Shown here piece by piece: positions 10,941 to 22,725 of a DNA stretch of 64,000 nucleotides. The notes beneath the pieces are model-generated. The model ran no database searches. It was given only the letters and a program-made list of their open reading frames with translations, and was not told where the DNA came from. A program made the translations under genes and the position numbers. The stretch's first letter is position 1. Each line of letters starts with the position of its first letter. The DNA comes from Meandrina meandrites (Eukaryota; Cnidaria; Anthozoa; Scleractinia; Meandrinidae), in NCBI GenBank assembly GCA_963693305.1, contig OY855905.1, positions 35,169,637 through 35,233,636 on the forward strand, written 5' to 3'.

Positions 10941-11477
10941 GGGCCTGTTTACAAGCAGGTAGGGTAACCCTAGTGCAAGGGTTACCCTAGCAAGAGGATT
11001 AGAAGATAGCCCGGGTTTACAAGCAAAAATTCGCAGGTAGGGCAACCCTGCTAACCGGGTCAACTTCCACCGGTTACGCTTCAGTCAACCTTGTAACATT
11101 TTGTCGTAAGAAGCTGTTATTCGAAAAAAATTCCGTTCCAGTGCAAAAATACGACAAATTGTGAATGGACACGATGTTTCTTGGTCACAATTCCATGGTT
11201 TTGTCGGTATTTTTAAACATATTTAGCTTCTAGGGGGCAAAATGAAGTTGTCCCGGGTAGGCGGGTTATCCCTAGCAGAGCGTTTACAAGGCGCTAGGGT
11301 TACCCTGGCGCTAGGGTAACCCTAGCGCTCAGCTAGGGTTACCCTAGTGCTAGGGTAACCCTAGCTGCCTTGTAAACACGTCGTTGAAAATAAGAAGAAA
11401 TGTGGGAGCGCTAGGGTAACCCTCCTTCTAGGGTAACCCTAGCAGTAGGGTTACCCTACCTGCTTGTAAACAGGCCC
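10941..11477. mobile_element. Palindrome-rich MITE with TAA target duplication
   Basis: The ends are GGGCCTGTTTACAAGCAGGT and its complement, flanked by TAA on both sides (10938-10940 and 11478-11480). A 3-bp TAA/TTA duplication suits PIF/Harbinger elements. The 537-bp body repeats the self-complementary word CTAGGGTAACCCTAG many times, mainly near both ends, giving many possible hairpins. No coding content. Confidence 0.8.
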
Positions 11478-11804
11478 TAAAAGTCACAAACGATTATAAT
11501 TAGTGATCTTGCGGCCTATTATGTACGAAATAAAGAAAACAAATAGGCTCCAGTTGTCTGCAAAATGAGAATTTAATTTATTTCATAGCCAAAAAAAGAA
11601 GAAAAATGTAACAGAAAAAATCCTGTTTCGCCGATTCTCGTTACGCCGTTACGCCGTTAACCGTTACGCCATTGCGCGTTTTACTAACAACCTTTAATTA
11701 CCATGTCTGGACACCATTCTTTTTCCTTGTGGGTCTCGGGTTCGGATCTTTTTAAGAACGAGGACAGGTTTCGGGCTCGGACTGTTTAAACAAGGGTCTC
11801 GGCG
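11478..11804. other. No gene seen
   Basis: It includes a short run of CGTTACGCC/CGTTAACCG words at 11637-11680. Nothing else stands out. Confidence 0.35.
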
Positions 11805-12700
11805 CACTCAGCGGTTTGGAATAACTTAGAGGTACTAATCAAAAGCACGCTTTAACTTTTTATTCGTCCGTACTGTAAGGTGGCGCACCCAGCGGTATGG
11901 AATAACTCAGAGATACTAATCAAAAGCACGCTATAACCTTTTATACGTCCGTACTGTGGGGTGGCGCACCCAGCGGTATGGAATAACTGAGAGATAGTAA
12001 TCAAAAGCACGCTATAACCTTTTATACGTCCGTACTGTAAGGTGGCGCACCCAGCGGTATGGAATAACTGAGAGATAGTAATCAAAAGCACGCTATAACC
12101 TTTTATACGTCCGTACTGTAAGGTGGCGCACCCAGCGATATGGAATAACCCAGAGATACTAATCAAAAGCACGCCGGGCTTTAACTTTTTTACGTCCGTA
12201 CTGTGAGGTGGCGCACCCAGCGGTATGGAATAACTCAGAGATACTAATCAAAAGCACGCTATAACCTTTTATACGTCCGTACTGTAAGGTGGCGCACCCA
12301 GCGGTATGGAATAACTCAGAGATACTAATCAAAAGCACGCTATAACCTTTTATACGTCCGTACTGTGAGGTGGCGCACCCAGCGGTATGGAATAACTCAG
12401 AGATACTAATCAAAAGCACGCCGGGCTTTAACTTTTTTACGTCCGTACTGTGAGGTGGAGCATCCAGCGGTATGGAATAACTCAGAGATACTAATCAAAA
12501 GCACGCTATAACCTTTTATACGTCCGTACTGTAAGGTGGCGCACCCAGCGGTATGGAATAACCCAGAGATACTAATAAGCAGCTCAACATAATTTTTTAT
12601 TCGTCCGTACTGTAAGGTGGTGCACCCAGCAGTATGGAGTAACGCCGGAGATAATGTAGGAACACCCTATAAGTTTTTTGCTCGCCCGTACACCGGCATT
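11805..12700. repeat. 81-bp minisatellite, about 11 units
   Basis: Units begin with GCGGTATGGAATAAC at 11811, 11892, 11973, 12054, 12135, 12220, 12301, 12382, 12467, 12548 and 12629. The spacing is 81 bp, except 85 bp for the units at 12135 and 12382, which carry CGGGCTTTAAC in place of TATAACC. The 85-81-81 order occurs twice (247 bp each), so there is a small higher-order repeat. The first and last units are diverged. Because 81 is divisible by 3, the - strand stays open across several units; this is not evidence of a protein. Confidence 0.9.
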
Positions 12701-13139
12701 GATTATCGTGGAGATTCTGAATAGATAATTTGCTCATTGATAGAGGAGAACTTCATTTTATCAACAGACCGTAGGTGTTTTTTCGTGCAGTTAGCAATAA
12801 AATGTACCCCATCAATGGCTGAAGACGGAAATCAACGTCATGTGCCGCTAATGCCTACCAATGCTGACATCTAGCTTTCTGAGTAGTGTTTATATGCTAT
12901 ATATGATTTTTGTAAAATAAATATGAATCTTTTAGGGTCATAGCTCCTTGCGTAAATTTTAATGGCATGGCAAACACTAAAAAAAATGCATTCATGTTTT
13001 TGACTAAAATTAAATACCTTTACTTTAGCCCATAGTTAACAGAGCGAAGTGGTTGTGAAGCCTGCATGGCAAAGTCTTTGGTTGTATGTTTTTGTTCGCT
13101 ATTTTGTGGGTAGACCGTGCACAAAACCTGAGAAAATAC
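12701..13139. other. No gene seen
   Basis: AT-rich sequence between two tandem arrays, with no recognised exon. Confidence 0.35.
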
Positions 13140-13345
13140 AATAGATGGTTACGTGTACCGTTGTGAATTGTAATAACGTCATAAATTGTAATAACAGTTG
13201 TCGTGATTTGTAATAGCTGTCGTAAATTGTAATAACAGTTGTCGTAGACAACGCACCTATCGCAAATTGTAATAACATGCTGCCGTAATTTGTAATACTC
13301 TGAACTGTCGTAAATTGTAATAGCACATTGCCGTGTTTTGTAATA
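13140..13345. repeat. Degenerate short tandem array (TCGTAAATTGTAATA)
   Basis: About nine imperfect copies of a unit near 20 bp containing GTAAATTGTAATAAC, with variable spacers. No reading frame of note. Confidence 0.7.
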
Positions 13346-13650
13346 ATTCTATAAAATGAGAATTAGGAATCATTGGAAAATCTCATTTCCTTTATCTATA
13401 AGGAATAACAGTTAAAGATCCCGAGGCATAAATTGATTTTATTGCTTGATATCGTCATGAGGGTATCCAACATTATTAATCAACTTCTCACCGCAACAAA
13501 TTTGTAGCAAAGCACATAAAGGGAAAAGCGATGTTTTCATTGTGATTTCTCTAGTCGGTCCCTAACAAGTCATTGTTCTTTTTTTAGGTGGATATTGGGT
13601 CTTATTTCAAATGTCATCTTCTTTTTTGAATGATTTTCTATTTTCCTTTG

Positions 13651-14044
13651 CAGAGGCGGATCCAGGGGAGGGGTTGAGGGGATTGCACCCCCCCCCCCCC
13701 CCCCTTTGAGCAGCATTGTTTTGTTATTTTGTTTGACTCTTCCTGAAAATACTAGAATAAAATTGTTTTTACAAAGTTGTTTCACTTCCACCATTCGACT
13801 GCGAAATAAGATAAATTCCAGATTTTATATCATGCCTTCACAACTCTTTTGAAGTCTCGGGAATGCTGCAAAAGAGGGAAAAATCGGAAACATTATTTTT
13901 TTGGGGGAGGGGCATGGCTCCAGACCCTTTAAGAGCTCGTGCCAGAGGCACCGGGCCGTAACTTGCCTTCCACACCACTGGCGTTAAAGGTTACTACAAT
14001 AGTGTACAACCCCCCCCTTTCAGAAATTCCTGTATCCGCCCCTG
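13651..14044. mobile_element. hAT-like MITE with C-rich interior
   Basis: The ends are CAGAGGCGGATCCAGGGG on the left and its near-complement CCTGTATCCGCCCCTG on the right. CAGGGGCGGATCCAG-type ends are widespread in animal hAT MITEs. The flanks share CTTTG on both sides, shorter than the 8 bp typical of hAT, so the edges may have eroded. A run of about 18 C lies at 13687-13704 and another C run near 14011. Confidence 0.65.
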
Positions 14045-14939
14045 CTTTGGTGTCTTCTGGCCGACTTAAATTTTTGCTAAAAAAATAAAACGAGTTATGA
14101 GGAAGGATATGTAGTCAAACAAAACATATCATTAATGGCATTTCTTTACGCATAACAGTAGTTAAGGCGGTTCTTCTTTTTTTCTCTGCGTTTTATTTTT
14201 ATTTTTACAACCACTTCGATTTGTTTCCTTCAATCTCCATAATCGCCATATTAATTCAGTAACCAGTTAGTGTTATTCGCTTGAGTCAGTTGTTTAGGTC
14301 ACCCTCCAATTTTTTCCCTCGTTTAGCATCGAAAGCTTTTTTATTAATAAATTAATAAAAAAATAATATGGCGATTATTAACTTGGATACAGGAATTTCA
14401 AAAGAGGGATATTTACATATTTCCTTTCTGCAAAAAGTACCCTTTTAAGAATGCGATAGTTATGTAAGAAAGTGCTCACAGCTTTAACTGTGACAATGGT
14501 CTAGCTTTATTGGTCAAGTTTTTTTCCGCGGTAAGTAAAGAGAATTCAGGGAAGCGTTTTCAGTCATGTTTTGAACTGAAAGAAATGGGCGCTTCGTCCA
14601 CTCGTTCATCCATTCCTCGCCCGTCCCTTCTTGTACGGTTGAGTACCTTAACGGAGCGTTTTGTGATTTTAAACTACTTTTTATTTTTAACTTTTACATA
14701 CTAAGTGAATAAGGAATACATCAAATGTGATCATTCATGTGCTTTTCCTTTTCGTCCCAATAGGCTGCTGGGTCTCTGTTAGCACTTGTCTTGATCGTAG
14801 TCATAATACCTCCTGTCCCATCGTGCTCGGGCGAAACATCTGGCCGCCTCTCCATCACATTCACATATGGCGCGTGCACACGTGCCGGCTCGGTCAGCTG
14901 ATTATTCATCAAAGGAACAAGGAAAAGTTAGTATACAGG
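14045..14939. other. No gene seen
   Basis: AT-rich sequence. Short open frames near 14510-14704 and 14721-14951 have no domain or splice context and are not called. Confidence 0.35.
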
Positions 14940-15423
14940 TATTTCAATTAACGTGGTCGGATTGAAGCTTAAAGCTTAAAGACAAGACCGAAAGGTAGTA
15001 TGGGCGAAGGTAGAGTGTTCTACGTGTGCTGAATACTAATGAGATATAGCGATATAGCAAACGAGACGTTTTGCGTTTCCTTTCTCTTCAGTCATTTGAA
15101 GAAAAGATCCTTTTTCGCCACACTTAGGTAGGTAGGTAGGTAGGTAAAACTTTATTTATGCAGGGTGGCCCATTCAGCACAGTGGCTGGTATCCAGAGGG
15201 ACTTACATTTCAAAGAATAATCCGAACCACAAAACAGAGAAAGAAAAGATACAAGAAAGGTTTCACGGAAAGAAAAACAAATATTCAACGTGCAAAACTA
15301 CAAACTTGTAGATTTCCTCAACGCTGACTCAACGCTGATATGCAAATTCCAGTAAAAACCCATGGCACCATTCGGTCTTGACTCCTAGGCTTGAAGCTTC
15401 AACCCGACAACGTTAATTGAAAT
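14940..15423. repeat. Inverted-repeat unit enclosing a retroposon tail
   Basis: About 50 bp at 14938-14992 (TTTCAATTAACGTGGTCGGA ...) recurs inverted at 15374-15423. Between them, 15127-15200 has (TAGG)n followed by TAAAACTTTATTTATGCAGG and a GGTGGCCCATTCAGCAC motif. That resembles the 3' end of a retroposon inserted in the - orientation. Confidence 0.5.
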
Positions 15424-15471
15424 AGCTGTTTAATGCAGAATTCATTACTTAATTCATCCATCAGTATGTTT

Positions 15472-15720
15472 GTCCGTCCGTCCGTCCGTCCGTCCGTCCG
15501 TCCGTCCGTCCGTCCGTCCGTCCGTCCGTCCGTCCGTCCGTCCGTCCGTCCGTCCGTCCGTCCGTCCGTCCGTCCGTCCGTCCGTCCGTCCGTCCGTTCG
15601 TTCGTTCGTTCGTTCGTTCGTTCGTTCGTTCGTTCGTTCGTTCGTTCGTTCGTTCGTTCGTTCGTTCGTTCGTTCGTTCGTTCGTTCGTTCGTTCGTTCG
15701 TTAGTTAGTTCGTTCGTTCG
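15472..15720. repeat. Two-phase tetranucleotide satellite, (TCCG)n then (TTCG)n
   Basis: About 31 perfect TCCG units run to near 15597, then switch in register to about 30 TTCG units ending near 15720, with two TTAG variants near the end. The transition is a single C-to-T change fixed across half the array. Apparent repeats such as RPSV and RSFV in the frames are artefacts. Confidence 0.97.
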
Positions 15721-16442
15721 TTCACATAGAGGAAGATCAGTTAAAGAAGAAAATATCGATTACGATACTCTTTTTACTGCCTAAAACCTTCGTACCGAAA
15801 GTTGAATAATCAGTGATGAGAGCATTTCTCATGACGATTCATAGCAGGTCCACTGATTAGCAAGAAATGAACTAACTCAATCGTAAGAAAAACATCCCAG
15901 TTTATTTTCTTCAGAAGATACTTATAGCGCAAGGTCGTTTTGAGACGCTTGCATCATTACTGTCGAAATACACTCTAACAGCTTTGTCTCAGCCTTCGGT
16001 TTTCACAAGAAGAGTTGCTTGGCGAAATGACGTATTGGCTGAGCAGTGAAAATAACTGACAGCAGACTGATAAATGATACAAATTAACTGAACTAACCAC
16101 AACCAGTACAACCATGTCCGGTGTATACTCTCCAATAAACTTCAGATGAGAAGCTACACAGGTGAAAATGCTTTTGAATGCGCCCGTAGCATGCATCGTG
16201 AACTTGACAGCATCTGAAAAATTTGATTAGTTTCGCAGTTACGACAAGAAAATCAATCAAATCCCGTGAACCATATTAGGTAGTTGTAAAGAAAAATCAT
16301 AACTTTGTCGCGAAGCAACGTTAGGGCACACGGCACGGGGAATGTAACAATTTTGACGTTTAATTTTGGGTCCATAATAGGCTGAATTTCAGCATAATAG
16401 TAAAATAAGATGACAAAAATGAATGGGTATGGTTCCACTTGC
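15721..16442. other. Downstream part of the phospholipase locus, exons not resolved
   Basis: On the - strand this would hold the intron and the next exon of the phospholipase A2 gene. I found no stretch encoding the expected CCxxHDxCY. A - strand frame at 15975-16196 contains CCQ but no HD, so it is not called. Confidence 0.3.
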
Positions 16443-16569
16443 CTGTCAAGATGGTCCACAGGAGTACCTCTTCCTCCGTATCCACAGTAACAGCCATAGT
16501 CAATGTAATACGAAGAACTTCTTCCAGTGGCACACTTTATCATGTTGTGAAACTGAACGAGGTTTCTCC
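16443..16569 (-). CDS. Secretory phospholipase A2, calcium-loop exon (partial gene)
   Basis: The 127-bp exon encodes 41 complete codons. It begins [12 protein letters not shown] and contains the calcium-binding loop [18 protein letters not shown], diagnostic of secreted PLA2, which hydrolyses the sn-2 ester of phospholipids with Ca2+. The acceptor (TTCAAG then GG AGA) is phase 1 and the donor is phase 2. The donor is not GT: it reads GACAG then GCAAGT, the classic GC-AG type. The signal-peptide exon upstream (coordinates above 16569) and the catalytic His-Asp exon downstream (below 16443) were not identified. They may lie across long introns or be lost. Cnidarian PLA2s include digestive and venom members; nothing here tells which. 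Confidence 0.85.
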
Positions 16570-16860
16570 CTTGAATGCAAAGAAGCAAAAAGATGACAAA
16601 GATAACGCGATGTGTATTTCTGTTATTCGTGTCACATGCTTGTGTTTCTACAGACGCAGGTTCAGCCGTGTAGGGTGAGTACAACTCATGACCAACAAAC
16701 TTATGGCAAAGTCTTCGCAAAGGTCAAAGTGGCTCACAACGACGGAGGTAATCTTGGCCATGGCTTCCGTAACATGAAACCAACATGGAAATTGGTACAA
16801 CCCCTATTCCGTTGAGAGGTACTTCCTCGAACATTATATAAAGTTGTATAAACTTAAGAA

Positions 16861-17015
16861 GTCTAGGTACCCATTTATAATTGTGGTGGGGGAAAGAGAG
16901 ACGCTTTGATAGCAGTGCCTCGCCAAAGACCACAGCACAGTGACCCTGGCGACCAGCGGTCGAACCCAGACCGCTTGATCTGGGATCCAAAGCCCTAACC
17001 ATTAGGTCAGTGTGC
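16861..17015 (-). mobile_element. SINE copy, - orientation
   Basis: Same family as 29618-29828. It contains GGTACCCATTTATAATTGTG, GCAGTGCCTCGCCAAAGACC, CGAACCCAGACCGCTTGATC and CTAACCATTAGGTCAGTG. On the - strand the last two are the B- and A-box parts of a tRNA-derived head. Confidence 0.7.
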
Positions 17016-17987
17016 CTCTATCACAACGAAGAAAGGGGGTGATCACTTTGAGGTATCCTTAGATATCGGGTTAAATGTGTATCGTACCAAAGTAACAGGA
17101 AAGTTAGAAAAAGCGTGGAAGTGCCTAATGCTTTCTATTGTCTTCTCCTTGAATTATACTTTTATTAAATTGAATATAAGTCTTACGATGCTTATCCATC
17201 AGTTGCTTGCCGTTTTCCAGGAGTGCATCCTGCAAAAATAAAACAAATACGGCATCTGTCAAAGATGATCTATAGGCCTTACTGCGCAAGCTCTGAATCG
17301 TGTTACTTATGCGGACTTATGCGACTTATACAATAAAGTTTTGTTCAGGTATATATTGCTCAGTTGAAAGTGAATGTGCAGACTTAACTTAACTTAGAAA
17401 ACTAGTGTTACGAATAAAGGAAAAATCGAGTTTCTCCCCCTAAATCACAGGACTAGAAGGCCAGGTCGTAGTCCTGTTTTACACACTGTTTGTTACTGTT
17501 GCTCTTGCATGTTTACGCGGGGTCACTGTACCTTATGTATTTTAAGGGGTTGGAACTGTATAAGTTGAAATTGTCAGATGGAACGAGGACATGGAAACTT
17601 CATCTTTCTTTCGTTAGTTCAACTTACCTTTACCGCGTTCTTGTGAGATGGAAAAGAGAAGGCAGAGGCTATCAAAATTAGTTTTACCAAGAATACTCGC
17701 TGCATGACCTCAATTCAAGGCTTCACAAAATACCAGCAAGGTTCTAGATGCAGAATATCAGTGGAATCAGTGTGAGGTTGTTATTATCTTATTGAGTTTT
17801 TATAGTTATTTTGAGTAGTCTGTCTGCCAATTTTGTTGGTTTAAAGTTCGATGAAATTGCCATTGGTGTGAACAATGCATCTGCTCCAGCTGGTGCAAGG
17901 ACACGAAACTGAAATCATAAATAATCAGTGAAACTTTAAGTGGGTTCATCGAACTACAAGAGCTTCTAAAATGCAGTTACCAAACAA
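17016..17987. other. No gene seen
   Basis: AT-rich sequence. The open frame at 17490-17681 has a hydrophobic start but no splice or homology support. Confidence 0.35.
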
Positions 17988-18155
17988 AGGGTAGCCTGAT
18001 TCTCAGACGTCCGAGGTCGATCGCTTTCCCTCTCTCCCTCAATGAGCTTCAATTGCAAGAGTGGTCTTGTTTCACCCCTTAGCGTTGCGTCACAGATAGG
18101 GCCAGAACCGGACTGGCAGCTCGTTGATTGAATCAAAGCTCCTAATTGCACCGGT
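17988..18155. repeat. Probable interspersed repeat beginning GGTAGCCTGATTCTCAGACG
   Basis: This GC-richer block reads like the end of a repeated element in cnidarian DNA (GTAGCCTGATTCTCAG, GGTCTTGTTTCACCCCTTAG). There is no second copy in the window, so the assignment rests on memory of style alone. Confidence 0.35.
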
Positions 18156-19244
18156 CATTTAAATGCATCACCAACAGAAAAAGTCAAAAGAAAAAGGGGA
18201 AAAGCCTTTTGGAACTCAGGTAAACTAAGTCAATTTATAGTCCAACAATCAGAAAATGAATTTCGATTCAGTGTTGACAGTGGTCGAGTAAATCGTGAGT
18301 GAACTCCGTTTGTATTCTAAGTGCGTATTCAAAGCTTAGAGTTGGCTTAAACTTAAACACAACAACAAAATAGCATTTTCAGGATATTCGTTTTGTGTAC
18401 AAATGTCATTTGAAACGAGATTCAATGAAATTAAGATGGCCAGTGCGATATGAAATTTGACAGTTCTGGTTTGGATCGAATTTCACTGTTCGGTGAATAT
18501 TTCATGAGCCGATGATCACTCTCCTCCCAAAAAAATTAAACGGCGAACTAAAAATTGAAAACACTATTGAATATGGCTTTTTAGCTTTTTAGTTTTAGTT
18601 TACTTTTCTTTAGTTTTCTTGATTTAAGACCGGTATTGGTCCAAGGTATTCAAATTTTAAACAATTAGCGTTTTGGTGTTGTTTTTGATAATTTCTCAAC
18701 ATTAGGAAAAATTATCCCCTCGATATTTACAGGAAAGGCGTCACAGACAATACTTTTTTACATTTTCGTGTAGGGGAAGGTTAAGGCTTTACATTGATGT
18801 AACTGCCATGTTTTGATTTTATCCACCAGCTGAGAAAAGAGGTTCACAAAATGATCAATTTTCGGGTTGTCCCTCGAGCCTCCTAACGTAGGGGTGAGTA
18901 ATATCATAGAATGCAAATAGATTAACTTCAAATTGCTTGAAACTCCTACAGCTCATAAAATAGAAGTAGATCTTTCTTGCTATGTAAAAATTATGGCGGT
19001 ACAGTTTGTCCTTGCTTTGCACCGATCGCTTAATAAAAGGTTAACAATCGTCTTGATTTTCGGTCGCGCGCGAGAATAATTCGGTCAAAATTATTTTAAG
19101 CTCTAGCGGAAAAAACCTTAAGCCAAGAACCAAAAAGATTGTGGTTTTGTTACTTTGGCATGAAAGCCTTTCACCTCACAAAAAATCAGGCGATTTGATT
19201 TTTCGGTCCGGAACCGACCGGCCGAAAATTGGAGAGACTCCCTC
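18156..19244. other. No gene seen
   Basis: AT-rich sequence with no exon recognised. Confidence 0.35.
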
Positions 19245-20815
19245 TTAACAATTCATGTTCACGAGTGAGAGACCACAGTATGTTATCCAATATTTGTCTA
19301 CTTGAATGGTTCGTAGAATAACGAAAGTAAAACGTAGTTTTTTTCCTGACAGAAAAAAAAGATGATACATTTTTTTCACATCGATCAATCTCTCTAACTG
19401 AGCGTTTTGTAACATGAATATTGCCTAAGAAATGGTTCTCATTCAAGTTTAATTTTCTCCTTTGGTAAGACCGCGCTCTCGCTCGCTCGCTCGCTCGCAA
19501 TCATTTGCACCCTTTGCAAAGAAAAGAATAATGTAGAACTGTTGAACAATGCAGACTGGTGATACAACCCTAAAAATACGTCGCAGCTCGTGATCGTTCC
19601 AAGGTAGCGTAAAAATGTCTTAAATATGAAGCGATAATTTTTTGGTTCTGCATTAATATTTTCCAGCCTAGCTCTTGAAATTGATTGCAGAGAAAAACAA
19701 ATCGGTCTTCACCAGTCTCAGAAAACAAATCGAGTGACTATCAAATTTTACTGTTGCGGCGCAGTACTTAACTCTGACGCTGCATTGGAACATTTCAAAT
19801 ACAACCTGAATTGGTTTGTTTAAACTCTGATCATTCCTACCTTTCTCTTGAAAGTTTATAACGGATCACTGAGCGCGATGGGAAAATACTTCTTCAAGTA
19901 CTGACTGAGAATGGCGCGAGTTGGTCGTATTTAAACCCTTTAGGTGTGGATTTGATTATGCTTTTGCGTGCGGTAGCGCTGTTTTGCTTTACGGGTGAAA
20001 TTGCATCAAACAAAAGCATTCCTACGTTTTGATATCGTTACATTGACAACAAAAGCGAAACTATCTCGTGTCCTTGGACCTTGGAACGATCTTACAATAG
20101 AAAGTGAGTTCTAGATTTCATTTTCTCCTTTCAGTTGTATTGTGATATAAAACCAAAGAAAAATCTCTTTTAAATCAGACAGACATACTCTACTTATGTG
20201 GTTGATAATAGTAAACACACTGGTTTTTCTACGATGATTTTAAGGTCTTTTAAAGCAAATAATGACCGATGAATGAGACAACGAGATAGAAAGCTAAAAT
20301 GGTAACCATCGCAAAATTAAAATGCGAAGTTAAACTGAGTCAGTTTACTTTATTCGATATTTCTAACTTTCTAGTTTACAACTGGATAGAATAAGCTTGA
20401 TGTGCCGCGCTTAAAAAAAATCTTCTTCAGGTCATGAATCATTGTGAAATGTTTCCATCACGAGCTGCGACGTATTTTTAGGGTTGTATCACCAGCCTGC
20501 ATTGTTCAACAGTTCTACATTTATTTATTCTTTTCTTTGCAAAGGGTGCAAATGATTGCGAGCGAGCGAGCGAGAGCGCGGTCTTACCAAAGGAGAAAAT
20601 TAAACTTGAATGAGAACCATTTCTTAGGCAATATTCATGTTACAAAACGCTCAGTTAGAGAGATTGATCGATGTGAAAAAAAATTATCATCTTTTATTTT
20701 CTGTCAGGAAAAAAAAAACTACGTTTTACTTTCGTTATTCTACGAACCATTCAAGTAGACAAATATTGGATAACATACTGTGGTCTCTCGCTCGTGGACA
20801 TGAATTGTTCAGTAC
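19245..20815. repeat. Inverted repeat with 350-bp arms and 860-bp spacer
   Basis: Arm 19245-19595 and arm 20460-20815 are inverted copies of high identity. Both contain the (GCGA)n/(TCGC)n run, TTGCACCCTTTGCAAAG and TACGTCGCAGCTCGTGA. Within the spacer, GATCGTTCCAAGGT (19593) recurs inverted (20080-20094), giving an inner stem. The arms carry matching open frames that are simply copies of each other. There is no transposase or clear terminal duplication. Confidence 0.8.
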
Positions 20816-22725
20816 TGACGTCTGTCTCAGTAGATATGTTAATAATTGCTGAATTATTCGTAAAAAAAATGATTCATAAACGAATTATTGATAAAACAAA
20901 CGATTTTCATGTCCACTGTCCAAGTTGACTAAGTATATTTGATCAGAATTAATTTTCTTTATAATTATTACCATACCGATAGAGATGTATTCGAGTCTAC
21001 AGTGTTTCACATGTATCTGAAACATTATCAAGCCTTCACAGCGTTTATTCCTCACAGTCTATGTTTTCAAGATCCTTCATAGAACATGCCTAGTCTTGAA
21101 AATTTACACTGAGCTCTAGATGCTGATCAGGACTGTCTTTATAAAACAACTGTCTGATTAAGCGGGTATTTTTTAACATGCAATTCTCTGAGTTCATGAA
21201 CATCAACGTATCATCCAAAGACTATTTTGCAAGCGTTCTAGTCTTAATTTTTCAACAGCTTTCGCTATTTTCAATTTCACCTGAGGAATCGGTGTTTCTT
21301 ACATCTTATTTTATGTTTATGAAAGGCTGCGAGAACTTGAACTACTACCCAACAGGTATATTTCTGTGCATCTGACAACAGGTGGTTTTCCCGACTGCTG
21401 GTCATGAGGGACGCGGTCTTTGTTAGATTGTTGTGGATTCTTCTGCCAATTCCAACACCGACTGCAAGGCGATTCTTCTGATCGGAAAGAACAGCTCATG
21501 TTTTCAAAGCCAAGAAGAACTCTAAACAAACCTTTTGAAACACCTGTCGTCTGCCCTTTTAATTCGTGACGCGTCACGCATTCGGTAAAGTCGGGGGATA
21601 CACAGAGTGTAAACAAAATTCATTCAAAGTTTGTTTAACTAATTTAGGGGAAGTCTCGATTCTCTCTTCGATATATATGTGCTTCCAGTTTCCTAGCAGA
21701 TTAAAAACCATTTAACTGAGGATATAGTCCGGTTTTACCATGCAGCCATGCAGCATGACGAATGAAAATGATAAAACTTTCGCGGGAAAATTAAGCGACC
21801 TGTTTTAAAACTTAGTAACTTACCAAGTGTTAATAAGGAGATTTGAAAAGTTTACATATCTTATTGATATTACTGTGTCAATGCTTGATCCCGAAATCAA
21901 CGGATCTACTTTTAGTTAATTTTGGACCACAAACACAGAAACTCGAAAAAGTGATATTCAATTTGGCGGGAAATATTTTTAACTGAAAATCGTTTTCAGA
22001 TGCCGCTTACTCCAATTTACTCCTAGATACCAATTTTAACTAAACTGGATTTTGTTAAGAGCACAAAATACTATCGGAAAATGGTTTTACTTTAAAAATA
22101 AACTGCCGCACTTTGGTGGAGCAGTCGACTGAAAATGACTCATATTTGGGTGACACTCATTAACGATTCAGTGGCGATTTTTAGCGCCACGTAAAAAACA
22201 CAGTATTAAAGCAAAGAAGGTTTAATATATCTTAATCAACTTATAAAGGGATCAATGTCATAGAAAAAATACAAGAGCTTTTAGGAGTCATACGAAGTGT
22301 GTTTTACGGTTACGCAAAGTTGCCCGAAATCTCGGTTATTTTTGGCCGCTGGAGAGCCCAAAATAATGGATGGTGATTTCTCGAAGAAAAATGAACGTCT
22401 ACTTCTGCAAATGCCACCATTCCTAATCTTTTCAGGTAGCTTTTATACTGTGAAAAGATGAAGGTAGACGGGCGACCTCAATCTTTTGCCCCTGCCCGGT
22501 TTTCTCTGACAATAACACTTAAGAGGAGTTGTCGATTTCAGTCATTTCTGTCAGTGGAACGCGTTTTGCATAAATTAGCAAGACGAGAAACAGTCGGTAT
22601 TTCGTTATTTACTTAAGAAATAGAAAACATGTACCGTGTTTCTATCAAGTTATAGAAACACGAGTGGAAGTTTGGGAGAACGAGAAATGCTGTCGGAAGA
22701 CGAGCCGATAGGCGAGTGTTTCTAC
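20816..22725. other. No gene seen
   Basis: About 1.9 kb of AT-rich sequence. I could not support any exon, RNA gene or element. Confidence 0.35.

Noticed and set aside
10941..11477. Interstitial telomere repeats (GGGTTA-like words)
   Set aside because: The words are palindromic GGGTAACCC units inside a MITE with inverted ends, not head-to-tail TTAGGG.
11852..12419. Repeat protein of 27-residue units on the - strand
   Set aside because: The unit is an 81-bp minisatellite that stays open because 81 is divisible by 3; the frame breaks at the 85-bp units and there is no start or splice context.
13140..13345. CRISPR-like spaced repeat
   Set aside because: Units are degenerate, spacers are not of constant length, and the window is eukaryotic.
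15433..15784. Open frames coding VRPS and VRSF repeats
   Set aside because: They are direct translations of the TCCG/TTCG microsatellite, open in several frames.
15975..16196. Next phospholipase A2 exon
   Set aside because: Contains CCQ but lacks the catalytic HD and the expected cysteine spacing, and the phase does not fit the donor at 16443.
19186..20852. Matching 100-codon frames in the inverted repeat
   Set aside because: They are the same repeat arm read twice; low complexity, with no domain.
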